Shown here: positions 33,018-42,125 of the stretch, in pieces
Layout of the letters: each line of letters opens with the position of its first letter
Position numbering within the stretch: the first letter of the stretch is position 1
Assembly (NCBI GenBank): GCA_049515135.1
Contig: JBEKUJ010000018.1
Span: 1-64,000 of the forward strand
Direction: 5' to 3'
Source of the DNA: Fen-1364 sp049515135
Lineage (GTDB): Bacteria; Spirochaetota; Spirochaetia; SZUA-6; Fen-1364
DNA: 64,000 bases
The notes under the pieces: model-generated
Seen by the model: the letters and a program-made list of their open reading frames with translations, nothing else
What the model was told of the DNA's origin: nothing
The model's database searches: none
Position numbers and translations under genes: made by a program

Positions 33018-35312
33018 ATGCTCACCGACGTGATTGCGCAGCTTCGCGCGGACCGTGAGTTCACAGACAGGGTCACGCACTGGGAGGTGGTTCCCGCCCG
33101 GGAGGGCACGTACGCCGACATCCCGGCCGGCGTGGATGATCGGATCCGCGCTGCCCTCGGATCCCGTGGCATCAACCGGATCTACAGCCACCAGGCTGCC
33201 ACGTGGGACCTGGTCCGCTCGGGAAAGAGCGTGGTGCTGGTCAGCCCCACCGCTTCCGGCAAGACGCTTGCCTACAACCTCCCCGTGCTGCAGAGGCTGC
33301 TGGAAAACCCGGATGCCAGGGCGCTGTACCTTTTCCCCACCAAGGCCCTTTCCCAGGACCAGCAGTCGGAGCTGAACGAGGTCGTCCTGGGGGGTGAGAT
33401 ACCCGTCAGGGTGTTCACGTACGACGGGGACACTCCGGGCTCCATCCGGATCTCCGCCCGCGACGAGGGGCGGATCATCATCACCAATCCCGACATGCTC
33501 CATACCGGGATCCTTCCCAACCACACCAAGTGGATCAAGGCCCTGAAGAACCTCCGTTACGTCGTGATCGACGAGATGCACTCCTACCGAGGGGTCTTCG
33601 GCAGCCACATGACAAGCGTGATCCGGAGGCTGAAGCGGATCGCCGCGTTCTACGGGTCGACCCCGATCTTCATCTGCTGCTCGGCCACCATCGGGAACCC
33701 CCACGAGCTGGCTCAGCGGATTCTGGAAATGGATGTGACCCTGGTGGACGACAATGGCGCCCCATCGGGAGAGCGCCATTTCGTGCTGTACAACCCGCCG
33801 CTCGTGGACAGGGTGCAGGGCATCCGCAGGAGCGTGGTGCTGGAAAGCCAGCGCATCGCCACCCGGCTCCTGAAGATGGGCGTGAAAACCATCGTGTTTG
33901 CCCGTTCCCGCGTGAGGACGGAGCTGATCGCAACCTATATCAGGGACTCCCTGAAGAACTTCTACACCGACAACCATGGAATAACCGTCCAGTCCTACCG
34001 GGGCGGCTATCTGCCCAACGAAAGGCGCGCCATAGAAAAAGGGCTTCGGGACGGCAGCATCCAGGGGGTGGTCTCGACAAACGCGCTGGAGCTGGGAATC
34101 GACATCGGCGGTCTGGATGCATCCATCCTGGCGGGATTTCCCGGCACTATTGCCTCTTCCTGGCAGCAGGCAGGCCGCGCAGGCCGCCGGGCCATGGTAT
34201 CACTGTCAATTCTTGTGGCCTCTTCCTCTCCCACGGACCAGTTCGTGATCCAGCATCCCGAATACTTCTTCTCACGATCGCCCGAAAACGGCTACATCGA
34301 CCCGGGCAACATCTTCATCCAGACGGACCAGCTCAAGTGCGCCGTGTTCGAGCTGCCGTTCGTCGAGGGGGAGAGCTTCGGAGAGGGGGCGCGGGACCTC
34401 CTGGAGTACCTCTGCGGGGAGGGTGTGATTCGCCACGCGGGAGGCAAATGGTACTGGGCGGACCGCTCCTACCCTGCGGAGAACGTGTCCCTGCGGACGT
34501 CAACGCCGGAGAACGTTGTCATCGTTGACACCACGAAGGGGAGGGATGAGGTCATCGGCGAAATGGACCTCGTTTCGGCAAAGCTCCTGGTCTTCGACCA
34601 TGCCATCTACATCCACCTCGGGGACCAGTTCGTGGTGACACGGCTGGACCTTGAGAACCGCCGCTGCTACGTGGAATCCACCGATACCGACTACTGGACT
34701 GATTCCATTGTAAAGACCGATATCAAGGTCCTGGCCCAGGATGAGGAGAAAGCGCAGGCTGGCGTGCGCACCGTGCTGGGGGACATCCTTGTGCGCACGC
34801 AGGCCACCAGGTTCAAGAAGCTGAAGTACCACACCAACGAGAACGTGGGGTACGGTGACATCTCCCTGCCCCCGGATGAGATGCACACGCGTTCAACCGT
34901 GCTCCTTTTCGATCCCGGAAGCCCGGCAGGCAGGCTGTTCGCCTCCCTGGGAGAGTCGGCAAAGGGGATTGTGATCCAGCGCCTGGGCGTCCTTCTGCGC
35001 ACCGTGGCCCCGGTGTTCCTGCTGTGTGATCCGCGCGACATCGGCGTTGCTGAAAGGGTCCGCGACCCGCACTTCGAGACCCCGTGCCTGTATGTCTATG
35101 ACCAGTATCCCGGCGGCATCGGCCTGTCAGAGGGCTTCCTGAGGGACCTTCCCAGGATTGCGCGCGGCGCGCGGGAGGTCGTGGAGCGCTGCCCCTGCGA
35201 CCACGGTTGTCCCTCCTGCATCGGCGCTCCCGACGCCGAGCAAGGGAGCCTGGATGCCAAGGCTGAGGTGCGCGCGTTCCTTGCCGGATGGACGGATTCA
35301 ATGGAGGGCTGA
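33018..35312 (+). CDS. mrfA: DEAD/DEAH-box helicase MrfA (YprA-like) with DUF1998
   Basis: A protein of 764 residues. Helicase motifs: Q-like YSHQ, Walker A SPTASGKTLAYN (about 77-88), DEMH (VVIDEMHSYRG), CSATIGNP, and motif VI QQAGRAGRR. The C-terminal DUF1998 zinc-binding region has four cysteines in CPCDHGCPSCIG (about 731-742). In Bacillus the homologue is a 3'-5' DNA helicase acting with MrfB on mitomycin-type DNA damage. Its TGA stop overlaps the ATG of the next gene by one base. Confidence 0.9.
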   Translation: MLTDVIAQLRADREFTDRVTHWEVVPAREGTYADIPAGVDDRIRAALGSRGINRIYSHQAATWDLVRSGKSVVLVSPTASGKTLAYNLPVLQRLLENPDARALYLFPTKALSQDQQSELNEVVLGGEIPVRVFTYDGDTPGSIRISARDEGRIIITNPDMLHTGILPNHTKWIKALKNLRYVVIDEMHSYRGVFGSHMTSVIRRLKRIAAFYGSTPIFICCSATIGNPHELAQRILEMDVTLVDDNGAPSGERHFVLYNPPLVDRVQGIRRSVVLESQRIATRLLKMGVKTIVFARSRVRTELIATYIRDSLKNFYTDNHGITVQSYRGGYLPNERRAIEKGLRDGSIQGVVSTNALELGIDIGGLDASILAGFPGTIASSWQQAGRAGRRAMVSLSILVASSSPTDQFVIQHPEYFFSRSPENGYIDPGNIFIQTDQLKCAVFELPFVEGESFGEGARDLLEYLCGEGVIRHAGGKWYWADRSYPAENVSLRTSTPENVVIVDTTKGRDEVIGEMDLVSAKLLVFDHAIYIHLGDQFVVTRLDLENRRCYVESTDTDYWTDSIVKTDIKVLAQDEEKAQAGVRTVLGDILVRTQATRFKKLKYHTNENVGYGDISLPPDEMHTRSTVLLFDPGSPAGRLFASLGESAKGIVIQRLGVLLRTVAPVFLLCDPRDIGVAERVRDPHFETPCLYVYDQYPGGIGLSEGFLRDLPRIARGAREVVERCPCDHGCPSCIGAPDAEQGSLDAKAEVRAFLAGWTDSMEG

Positions 35313-36484
35313 TGTTTGACGAGGCGCCGCGAACCAGAAGGCGGATAGACTTCCTGAGACAGGGCGGGGAGCCGGGCGGTGCCGCTGTCAGGCAAGGTCC
35401 GGCCTCTGCGCCTGCCTCGTCCCTGGACCCCAGGTTCCCCGGATGGGTCAGGGAAGGGGAGTTTGTGTACCGCCGCACGCTGGCCTTTCCCGGTCGCGCC
35501 GTGGAGCTTTGGGACCCGGCATTCAGTCCGGAGGCGGGCTCCGTGGACCAGCTCGTATTCTACGACACGGAAACAACGGGGCTGTCCGGCGGCGCAGGGA
35601 GCGTGATTTTCCTGTTCGGCGCGGCGTGGTGCGAGGGGCACGACCTGAGGTTCGAGCAGCTCTTCCTGTCCGATTTCCCTGGAGAGCCCGAGTTCCTGAC
35701 CGCCGTATCCGATCTGCTTCGTCCGTTTGCCGCGTGGGTCTCGTATAACGGAAAGACTTTCGACAGCCATCTCCTTCGAAGCAGGTTCCTGATGAACGGG
35801 ATGAGCTTCGAGCCGGGTCCCCAGGTGGACCTTCTCCACCATGCGCGGAGGCTGTGGCGTTCCATCACGGGAGACTGCAGCCTCAAGGCCATAGAGACGG
35901 GGATCCTTGGAATCAGTCGGGAAATCGACGTGGCGGGGGAAGACATACCGCTGGTCTGGCTGGAGTTCCTTCGCACGGGAGCGCCTGGCATCATGCCGGT
36001 TGTCTTCCAGCACAACCTGACCGACATCACCTCGGTGGCGCGCCTGTACGGGATCATTGGAGGCCTCCTGCGCGGCGACCTCGAGGCAACCCCTGTGGAT
36101 GAGAGGGCGCTGGGAGGCTGGCTTCTTGCCCGGTCACCGGCAAGCGGAGCAGCGGTGCTCCAGGAAGCATTCCAGAAGGGGAACCTCGAAGCAGGTGTTG
36201 CCCTCAGCCTCCATCACAAGAGGCTCAGGGAATGGGACCGCGCCGTGGCGATATGGGAGGCGCTGCTCCTGCAGTCGAAGAGCATGTTCGCCGCCGTGGA
36301 GCTTGCAAAGCACCTGGAACACAGGCTCCGGGACCTGAGGCGGGCTCTGGATGTAATGGATATGATTTCAGCATGGCAGCTGCCCCTGAGCGGCCGCGAC
36401 CGCCAGGAGGTGAGGCGCCGCAGGGATAGGCTGGTCAGGAAGCTTTCCCGAACCCAAGACCACGCTTCGCGCGGTCCGGGCTAG
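35312..36484 (+). CDS. mrfB: MrfB (YprB-like) RNase H-fold 3'-5' exonuclease with TPR tail
   Basis: A protein of 390 residues. The DEDDh-type exonuclease domain has FYDTETTGLSGGAGSVIFLFG-type motif I (Asp and Glu of DTE at about 80-82), ExoII-like WVSYNGKTFDSHLL, and a late Asp in FQHNLTDITSVARL. The C-terminal 100 residues are TPR-like helices (REWDRAVAIWEALLLQ). It follows mrfA with a one-base overlap, the same pairing as in Firmicutes, where MrfB is the nuclease of the pair. It converges with a GH94 gene, overlapping by four bases. Confidence 0.85.
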   Translation: MFDEAPRTRRRIDFLRQGGEPGGAAVRQGPASAPASSLDPRFPGWVREGEFVYRRTLAFPGRAVELWDPAFSPEAGSVDQLVFYDTETTGLSGGAGSVIFLFGAAWCEGHDLRFEQLFLSDFPGEPEFLTAVSDLLRPFAAWVSYNGKTFDSHLLRSRFLMNGMSFEPGPQVDLLHHARRLWRSITGDCSLKAIETGILGISREIDVAGEDIPLVWLEFLRTGAPGIMPVVFQHNLTDITSVARLYGIIGGLLRGDLEATPVDERALGGWLLARSPASGAAVLQEAFQKGNLEAGVALSLHHKRLREWDRAVAIWEALLLQSKSMFAAVELAKHLEHRLRDLRRALDVMDMISAWQLPLSGRDRQEVRRRRDRLVRKLSRTQDHASRGPG

Positions 36485-38892
36485 CCCAACTCGACTTCAA
36501 CGGTGTGCTCCGCACCGTCTGCAAACGCGGGAATCATCGCGCCGCGCACTTCCCTGGAATCAACGGTCATGGATCTGACTCCCCGACACACGTGAGAGGG
36601 GTTGCGGACCCTGATGAGATAGCGGGCTCCCCGGAACGCCCGTGTGACCTCAAATCCATCCCATCCGGCAGGAATGCAGGGATCCACCGTGAGCCCTGCG
36701 TAGTCCGGCCGGATGCCAAGGATGTGCTTGACCGCTGCCTGGTAGACCCATGACGCAGTGCCGGAGAGCCACGAGTTCCTGGCAAGGCCGAACAGGGGAT
36801 GCTCGTCTCCCAGGATGTTCTGCGGGTACACCCAGGGCTCGCATTCGAAGCGCTCGACCTGGTCATTGCTCAGCGCGGGATTGATCTGGCGATAATACTG
36901 CCAGGCAAGGTCCCCGTTGCCCACCAGGGTCTGGGCGATCATGGCCCACGGATTTGTGTGGAGGAAGATCCCGCAGTTCTCTTTGGCTCCCGGGGGATAT
37001 GTCGTGACCCCGCCCTTGGCAGGGTCGAACCCGTTGAATCCCGGGGCTGATTTCTTGATTCCATGCCTGGTGTTGAGACGGGAGTGCATCGATTGTAGGG
37101 CGGCCAGCGCCCGCTCCGGCGTCGCGAAGCGAGCGATGACCGGCCACGTTTGCGCGTTGATGTAAATCTGTCCCTGTGCGTTGCTCCGGGAGCCCAGCGG
37201 CGCGCCATCTGCGTCGAAGTACCGCACGTACCAGGCACCGTCCCAGGCGTGCCGGTTGAACAGGCTCTTCATCTCCTCGAACCAACGGTCGCATTCCGCC
37301 GCTCCAGCGGTGTCCCCGGTCTGGAGCAGAAGAGCAGACATCTCAGCAAGGGCCTTGCCGTACAGGCAGGCGGTGAAAATCGACTCTGCCCCCGCGGGCA
37401 GGTTCACCGTATCGTTCCAATCCGCAAATCCAAGGAGCGGAAGCCCGTGCTGTCCCACGTTCCCACGGGTAAAAACAAGGGCGCGCGTGAGGTGCTCGAG
37501 CACAGTGGCGGTCTCCGCGGGATGGCCGGATTCCGCCTTGTCATAGAAAGGTACGGGATGGGAGAGGAGCTGGAAGTCTCCGGTTTCCTTCACGTACTCA
37601 CACACGGCCAGGACGATCCAGAGAGCATCGTCGCTGTAGTACTGAGGTCGATCCTCCCTCTCCCGGGCGTCTCCCATGGTCGCTTCCATCGTTGCCGGAT
37701 TGAACTGATGCATCGCGTGCCCTGCGCGTGTCTGGACGCTCAGGAGCCGCATGATAAGCTCGCGCGCTTCCACGGGCGCGTTGGGAAGCACGCCCATCGC
37801 GTCCTGCGATGAGTCACGAAAGCCTATCCCCCGGGCGCCGTAGCCCAACTGGTAGAGTGAGAGATACCGGGACCATGTCAACGTGACGTAACACTGCCTG
37901 GGATTATGGATGTTGAGCATCCTGTCAGCATCGGCGTCGGGTGTGCGCACCTGCTGCCGGTCCAGGTAGGCATCCCAGAAGGCTCGAATGTCGCGGAATG
38001 CCTCTTCAACGCGCGCGGGATCGCCGAAGCCGCGGATGGCCGGCGTGTCCTCAGCGACGCTCCGGGCCTGCCCGATCTGCACGATGAGCCGTTTCTCTGC
38101 CCCCGGGCTGATTTTCCCCAGGTGGTGCATGAGCGCGCCGATATTGTCGCCCCTTGTGGCCTGGCTGTTGCCAAGCTCCCTGGCGCCGAGGCTTGCCGGC
38201 CGTGCCCACGTTCCGTACTCGTTGTCTCCCAGGAACCTCCTGCGGTCCGTCTCGAATGAAGAGGCGGGCAGACTGGACGCCATGTAGTTGACGCGGGTGT
38301 CCCGCATCATGAATGCATACTGGGAGAGGATGATGCGGCCGTCCCCCTCCCGCATCGCCGTGCTCTGCATGGTCTGGGGGACCCAGTCAGCATTCGTGAG
38401 CTGTTTCAGAGCATCGAAATGCGTGTACTCCACCACCGGGATGGCGTCCACTTCCAGGGGCTCGGCGCCGATGTTCCTGATCCGGATATCTATGAGAAGG
38501 CGGGCTTCACCGCGCGGAACAAAGAAAGTGGCGGCGGTCTGGAGCCCGCCGGCGGCGGAGACGATCCTGGTGTATCCAAGGCCGATATGGCATTCAAACA
38601 GGTCCAGGGGTTGGAGCCCGGGAACGTAGAAAGGGGAAGAGACGACATACCGTCCCTCCGAGCCTGCCCTCAGGTAGAGCGTGGTTCCCTTGAAGTCGGA
38701 TGCTGGCTGCAGGGCCAGATACCGCGTGATCCGGTTGGTGGCCGGGTCACCCCTGCAGAGAAGCGCACCACCGGTGTGGTCCACAAACCCGCCGAAAGCG
38801 AGCGTGCCGACGTAGTTGATCCATTTTACCGGCGTCCGCGGGTCTGTGATGACATACTCCCTGGCCAGGTCGTCAAAGTAGCCGCACCTCAT
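36481..38892 (-). CDS. GH94-type glycoside phosphorylase (first copy)
   Basis: A protein of 803 residues with the cellobiose-phosphorylase layout: N-terminal beta-sandwich (GYFDDLAREYVITDPRTP), helical linker and an (alpha/alpha)6 barrel containing ARGIGFRDSSQD and the catalytic acid region GFADWNDTVNLP. GH94 enzymes split beta-linked gluco-oligosaccharides with phosphate, giving glucose 1-phosphate. Acceptor specificity cannot be read; it is clearly diverged from the paralogue at 43659 and may act on a longer or differently linked substrate. Its start overlaps the ROK gene stop by four bases. Confidence 0.85.
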   Translation of the reverse strand: MRCGYFDDLAREYVITDPRTPVKWINYVGTLAFGGFVDHTGGALLCRGDPATNRITRYLALQPASDFKGTTLYLRAGSEGRYVVSSPFYVPGLQPLDLFECHIGLGYTRIVSAAGGLQTAATFFVPRGEARLLIDIRIRNIGAEPLEVDAIPVVEYTHFDALKQLTNADWVPQTMQSTAMREGDGRIILSQYAFMMRDTRVNYMASSLPASSFETDRRRFLGDNEYGTWARPASLGARELGNSQATRGDNIGALMHHLGKISPGAEKRLIVQIGQARSVAEDTPAIRGFGDPARVEEAFRDIRAFWDAYLDRQQVRTPDADADRMLNIHNPRQCYVTLTWSRYLSLYQLGYGARGIGFRDSSQDAMGVLPNAPVEARELIMRLLSVQTRAGHAMHQFNPATMEATMGDAREREDRPQYYSDDALWIVLAVCEYVKETGDFQLLSHPVPFYDKAESGHPAETATVLEHLTRALVFTRGNVGQHGLPLLGFADWNDTVNLPAGAESIFTACLYGKALAEMSALLLQTGDTAGAAECDRWFEEMKSLFNRHAWDGAWYVRYFDADGAPLGSRSNAQGQIYINAQTWPVIARFATPERALAALQSMHSRLNTRHGIKKSAPGFNGFDPAKGGVTTYPPGAKENCGIFLHTNPWAMIAQTLVGNGDLAWQYYRQINPALSNDQVERFECEPWVYPQNILGDEHPLFGLARNSWLSGTASWVYQAAVKHILGIRPDYAGLTVDPCIPAGWDGFEVTRAFRGARYLIRVRNPSHVCRGVRSMTVDSREVRGAMIPAFADGAEHTVEVELG

Positions 38893-40040
38893 TGGATTGC
38901 CACGCTCCTAGCCGGCACCTCCTCGATCTCGGGAAGGGAGAACATCCGCTCCAGGAACATGGAGGCTGCGCCGTATGCGACAACCAGCTCGCCCAGCTCG
39001 GAAAGCTCTATCTGCAGCGCCTTCCTTCCGTACGGCCAGTTTTTCTGGACCTCCTCCTCGATGGCGGGGATCAGAATGGAGCGGTATTTCTCCACGCTGC
39101 CTCCGATGAATACGTGCGACAGGTCAAGGGTGTTGACAAGCAGGGCGACGTTGCGACCGATTTCCCGGGCAACCTCCCGAAAGGCGGGCTCCTCGTGCGC
39201 CGCCACCCGCATGGTCTCGTCGGGCAGCGAAAACTGGCTCTTCGTCTCCGTGGTGCGGAATACGCTGCGGAACTCGCCTGCCGAGCTGTTTGCCCCCAGG
39301 TGCACCCGACCGCCGATGACGAGTCCGAGCCCCACCGACACCCCGCCCCCGTTCACGTCTCCCATGCGCTCTTTGCGGAACTCCCCAAGGAGAAAGAGAA
39401 ACTCCCGCGGCCTGTTCCCGCGGTTGCGCACCAGCTCCGCCCAGCAGCAGCAGTTCGCGTCGTTGTCGATGCACAGGGGCTTTCCGATGAGCCGGGCAGC
39501 GGACGCATAGAACTCCATGGGCGCCGAGATGCCCAGGGGGAGGGATTGCTGGATCACTCCCCTGGCGGAATCCACGATCCCTGAGACTCCCACGCCGATC
39601 CCAAGGGGTTCCAGGAAGCGGCTTTCCAGATCCAGGGAGACTTCGTTCATGATGTCGAGGAAGACCGAGGGAATCTGCTTTCCGTCGGCCTTCATGGGCT
39701 CCGACCGGGAGTACAGGACCTTTCCGTCAAGGTCGACGGCCACCGCCGTATAGCGCTCTGTCTGGATCTCAAGCCCGACAACGCAGCCGAAGTCTCCCCG
39801 CACGCTGAGAAAGACGGGCCTTCGGCCGCCTTTCTGGCTCGAGTCCCCCTGGGCCGATTCCACGAGGATCTCTTTTTGCAGCAGGTCGGCCACGAGCTTG
39901 GTGACAGTGGACTTGTCGAGCCTCAGGCCTTTGGACAGGGTGCTTCGGCTGACCCCTGGAGAGACCCAGACCGCTCTCAGGATCCTGTGAAAGTTGACCG
40001 GGTTCAGGTTCTTATTCAGGAGAAAACTAATATCCTTCAT
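38889..40040 (-). CDS. ROK-family transcriptional repressor of the glucan locus
   Basis: A protein of 383 residues. An N-terminal winged helix (VSPGVSRSTLSKGLRLDKST, about 26-45) binds DNA, followed by a ROK sugar-binding domain (VGLEIQTERYTAVAVDLDG; GGGVSVGLGLVIGGRVHLG). The cysteine-rich zinc motif of ROK sugar kinases is absent, consistent with a regulator rather than a kinase. It is divergently placed from the transporter operon and overlaps the first GH94 gene, so it very probably controls both transcripts through the intergenic inverted repeat. Confidence 0.88.
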   Translation of the reverse strand: MKDISFLLNKNLNPVNFHRILRAVWVSPGVSRSTLSKGLRLDKSTVTKLVADLLQKEILVESAQGDSSQKGGRRPVFLSVRGDFGCVVGLEIQTERYTAVAVDLDGKVLYSRSEPMKADGKQIPSVFLDIMNEVSLDLESRFLEPLGIGVGVSGIVDSARGVIQQSLPLGISAPMEFYASAARLIGKPLCIDNDANCCCWAELVRNRGNRPREFLFLLGEFRKERMGDVNGGGVSVGLGLVIGGRVHLGANSSAGEFRSVFRTTETKSQFSLPDETMRVAAHEEPAFREVAREIGRNVALLVNTLDLSHVFIGGSVEKYRSILIPAIEEEVQKNWPYGRKALQIELSELGELVVAYGAASMFLERMFSLPEIEEVPARSVAIQ

Positions 40041-40113
40041 AGTAAGTTGCTTCTATCAACCTAAAGTATCAGGCCTTACGAAGACAATCAATAGAGAATT
40101 TTACTGATTTTTA

Positions 40114-40168
40114 TTGACAAGAATAATCAGCTGTGATTGAATATGGTTGGTTGAATGAAACAATCAAC
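40114..40168 (+). promoter_or_regulatory. Promoter and ROK operator candidate of the transporter operon
   Basis: TTGACA (40114-40119), 17 bases, then TTGAAT (40137-40142) form a promoter reading into the permease gene. Just downstream GTTGGTTG (40146-40153) and CAATCAAC (40161-40168) form a 7/8 inverted repeat with seven bases between, placed where a bound repressor would block transcription. A further CAATCAAT occurs at 40085-40092 near the start of the ROK gene. Confidence 0.6.
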
Positions 40169-40187
40169 TGATTGACGAGGTACAAAC

Positions 40188-41144
40188 TTGGCTGATGTCT
40201 TGGCAGAAGCAGTGCCAAAGACCCGTACGCTTGCAAGGCCGGCGAGGCGACGCACCAATTTCGGCCTTCTGAGCATGGTGATTCCCGGCACGATTGCTCT
40301 CGTTTTCTTCAGCTATATCCCGATGGCCGGGATCTTCATCGCGTTCAAGGACATCAACTACACCAAAGGGATCCTGGCAAGCCCATGGATCGGTTTCAAG
40401 AACTTCGAGTTTTTTCTGAAGACCCCGGATGCCTGGATCACGACAAGAAACTCGGTCCTCTACAACGTCGCTTTCATCGTCCTTGGCACAGTTGCCGCAG
40501 TGGGGGCGGCCGTGGCCCTTGACGGCCTGCGGGCCAAGAGAAGCGCGCGCCTGTACCAGGGAGTCATGTTTCTTCCATACTTCTTTTCCTGGATCGTCAT
40601 CAGCACACTTGTCTTCTCCTTCCTGTCCACAGATCTGGGCTTTTTCAACAAACAACTCTTTCCCGTTCTGGGCGTAGAGCCCATCAACTGGTATATCGAG
40701 CCGGTCTACTGGCCCTTTATCCTCATCTTCACCAACCTGTGGAAATACACAGGCTACTGCAGCGTGATCTACCTGGCCGCCTTGTCCGGAATTGACCAGA
40801 ACTGCCTGGAAGCGGCGGCTCTCGATGGGGCAAGCAGGTGGCAGACCATCATGAGGATCATGATCCCGCTGATCTCTTACGTCATCATCATCCAGGTGCT
40901 CCTGTCCATCGGGCGGCTGTTCTATTCGGACTTCGGGCTTTTCTACCAGGTCCCGCAGAACATGGGGCCTTTGTTCAACGCCACAAACGTCATCGACACC
41001 TACGTGTACAGGACCCTGGTCAACGTGGGGGACATCGGCATGTCCGCCGCCGCAGGGCTGTACCAGTCGGGAGTGGGATTTGTCCTTGTCCTTGTGTCGA
41101 ACCTGGTCGTGCGAAAGATCGACCCTGAAAAGAGCCTGTTCTGA
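40188..41144 (+). CDS. Sugar ABC transporter permease (LplB/YtcP-type), subunit 1
   Basis: A protein of 318 residues with about six membrane segments, starting near residue 30 (SMVIPGTIALVFFSYIPMAG). The EAA loop that contacts the ATPase is EAAALDGASRWQTIMRIMIP. The best start is TTG at 40188, eight bases after GAGG; the next in-frame ATG would be inside the first membrane region. First gene of the operon permease-permease-binding protein-GH94. No ATPase gene is present, so a shared MsmK/UgpC-type ATPase elsewhere is inferred. Confidence 0.88.
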   Translation: MADVLAEAVPKTRTLARPARRRTNFGLLSMVIPGTIALVFFSYIPMAGIFIAFKDINYTKGILASPWIGFKNFEFFLKTPDAWITTRNSVLYNVAFIVLGTVAAVGAAVALDGLRAKRSARLYQGVMFLPYFFSWIVISTLVFSFLSTDLGFFNKQLFPVLGVEPINWYIEPVYWPFILIFTNLWKYTGYCSVIYLAALSGIDQNCLEAAALDGASRWQTIMRIMIPLISYVIIIQVLLSIGRLFYSDFGLFYQVPQNMGPLFNATNVIDTYVYRTLVNVGDIGMSAAAGLYQSGVGFVLVLVSNLVVRKIDPEKSLF

Positions 41145-41151
41145 GGAAGAA

Positions 41152-42072
41152 ATGAAGAACGCAGCCAGCTCGGTAACAGTGAGTCTCCTCGGGTCCGGCA
41201 GGGTGGGGCAGATCGCATCGCATATCATCTTCGTGATCGTCTGCGTGATCTGTCTCTATCCCCTTGCCCTCGTGATCGGGATCTCCTTCTCGGATGAGTC
41301 CGCCATTGCAATCCATGGCTTCAAGCTGCTGCCGTCAAAGGCCAGCCTTGTGGCCTACGATTTCGTCCTGAAGCAGAGCGACGCCATAGCGCGGGCATAC
41401 GTCATCACTATCATCGTAACCGGGCTGGGCACCTTTCTGAGCACCCTCGTGATCGCGCTGTACGCGTACCCCCTCTCCCGCAAGGATTTCGCGCAGAGGA
41501 AGTTTTTCTCCTTTATCGCTTTTTTCACAATGCTGTTCTCCGGCGGCCTGGTGCCCTGGTACATGGTGTGCGTGTTCCTCCTGCACCTGAGGAACAACCT
41601 CTGGGCGCTCTTCCTTCCCTACACCATGAACGCGTGGTACGTGCTCATCATGCGCACGTTCTACAAGACCAACGTGCCGGACTCCATCATCGAGTCAGCC
41701 AGAATGGACGGGGCGGGGGAGTACACCATTTTCTTCCGCATCATCGTCAGCCTGGCAAAACCAGGCCTCGCGACAATCGCGCTGTTCAATACCATCGTGT
41801 TCTGGAACGACTGGTGGCTGCCCCTGATGCTGGTGAACGACCCTGCCTGGTTCAACCTCCAGTACCTGATGTACCGGGTCCAGGTCAACATCCAGTACCT
41901 CTCCAGCATGGCGGGGAACACCAACGTGGCCGGGGAGATCCTGCGCAGGCTTCCCTCCCGGACCGCCCAGATGGCCATGTGCATCCTGTCCATCGGGCCC
42001 ATCGTGCTGGCGTACCCGTTCTTCCAGAAGTACTTCGTCAAGGGGATCACTATCGGTTCGCTCAAGGAGTAG
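41152..42072 (+). CDS. Sugar ABC transporter permease, subunit 2
   Basis: A protein of 306 residues, with membrane segments beginning IIFVIVCVICLYPLALVIG at about residue 23. The EAA-type loop is ESARMDGAGEYTIFFRI. The second half of the heterodimeric carbohydrate permease (YtcP/CUT1-like, with FSDE.. periplasmic loop). It starts seven bases after subunit 1, with GAGGAAGAA as the ribosome binding site. Confidence 0.88.
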   Translation: MKNAASSVTVSLLGSGRVGQIASHIIFVIVCVICLYPLALVIGISFSDESAIAIHGFKLLPSKASLVAYDFVLKQSDAIARAYVITIIVTGLGTFLSTLVIALYAYPLSRKDFAQRKFFSFIAFFTMLFSGGLVPWYMVCVFLLHLRNNLWALFLPYTMNAWYVLIMRTFYKTNVPDSIIESARMDGAGEYTIFFRIIVSLAKPGLATIALFNTIVFWNDWWLPLMLVNDPAWFNLQYLMYRVQVNIQYLSSMAGNTNVAGEILRRLPSRTAQMAMCILSIGPIVLAYPFFQKYFVKGITIGSLKE

Positions 42073-42125
42073 CTGGACCGGCCCGTGGGGCCGGATACCA
42101 CATATCACAAGAGGAGGATTTCGAG

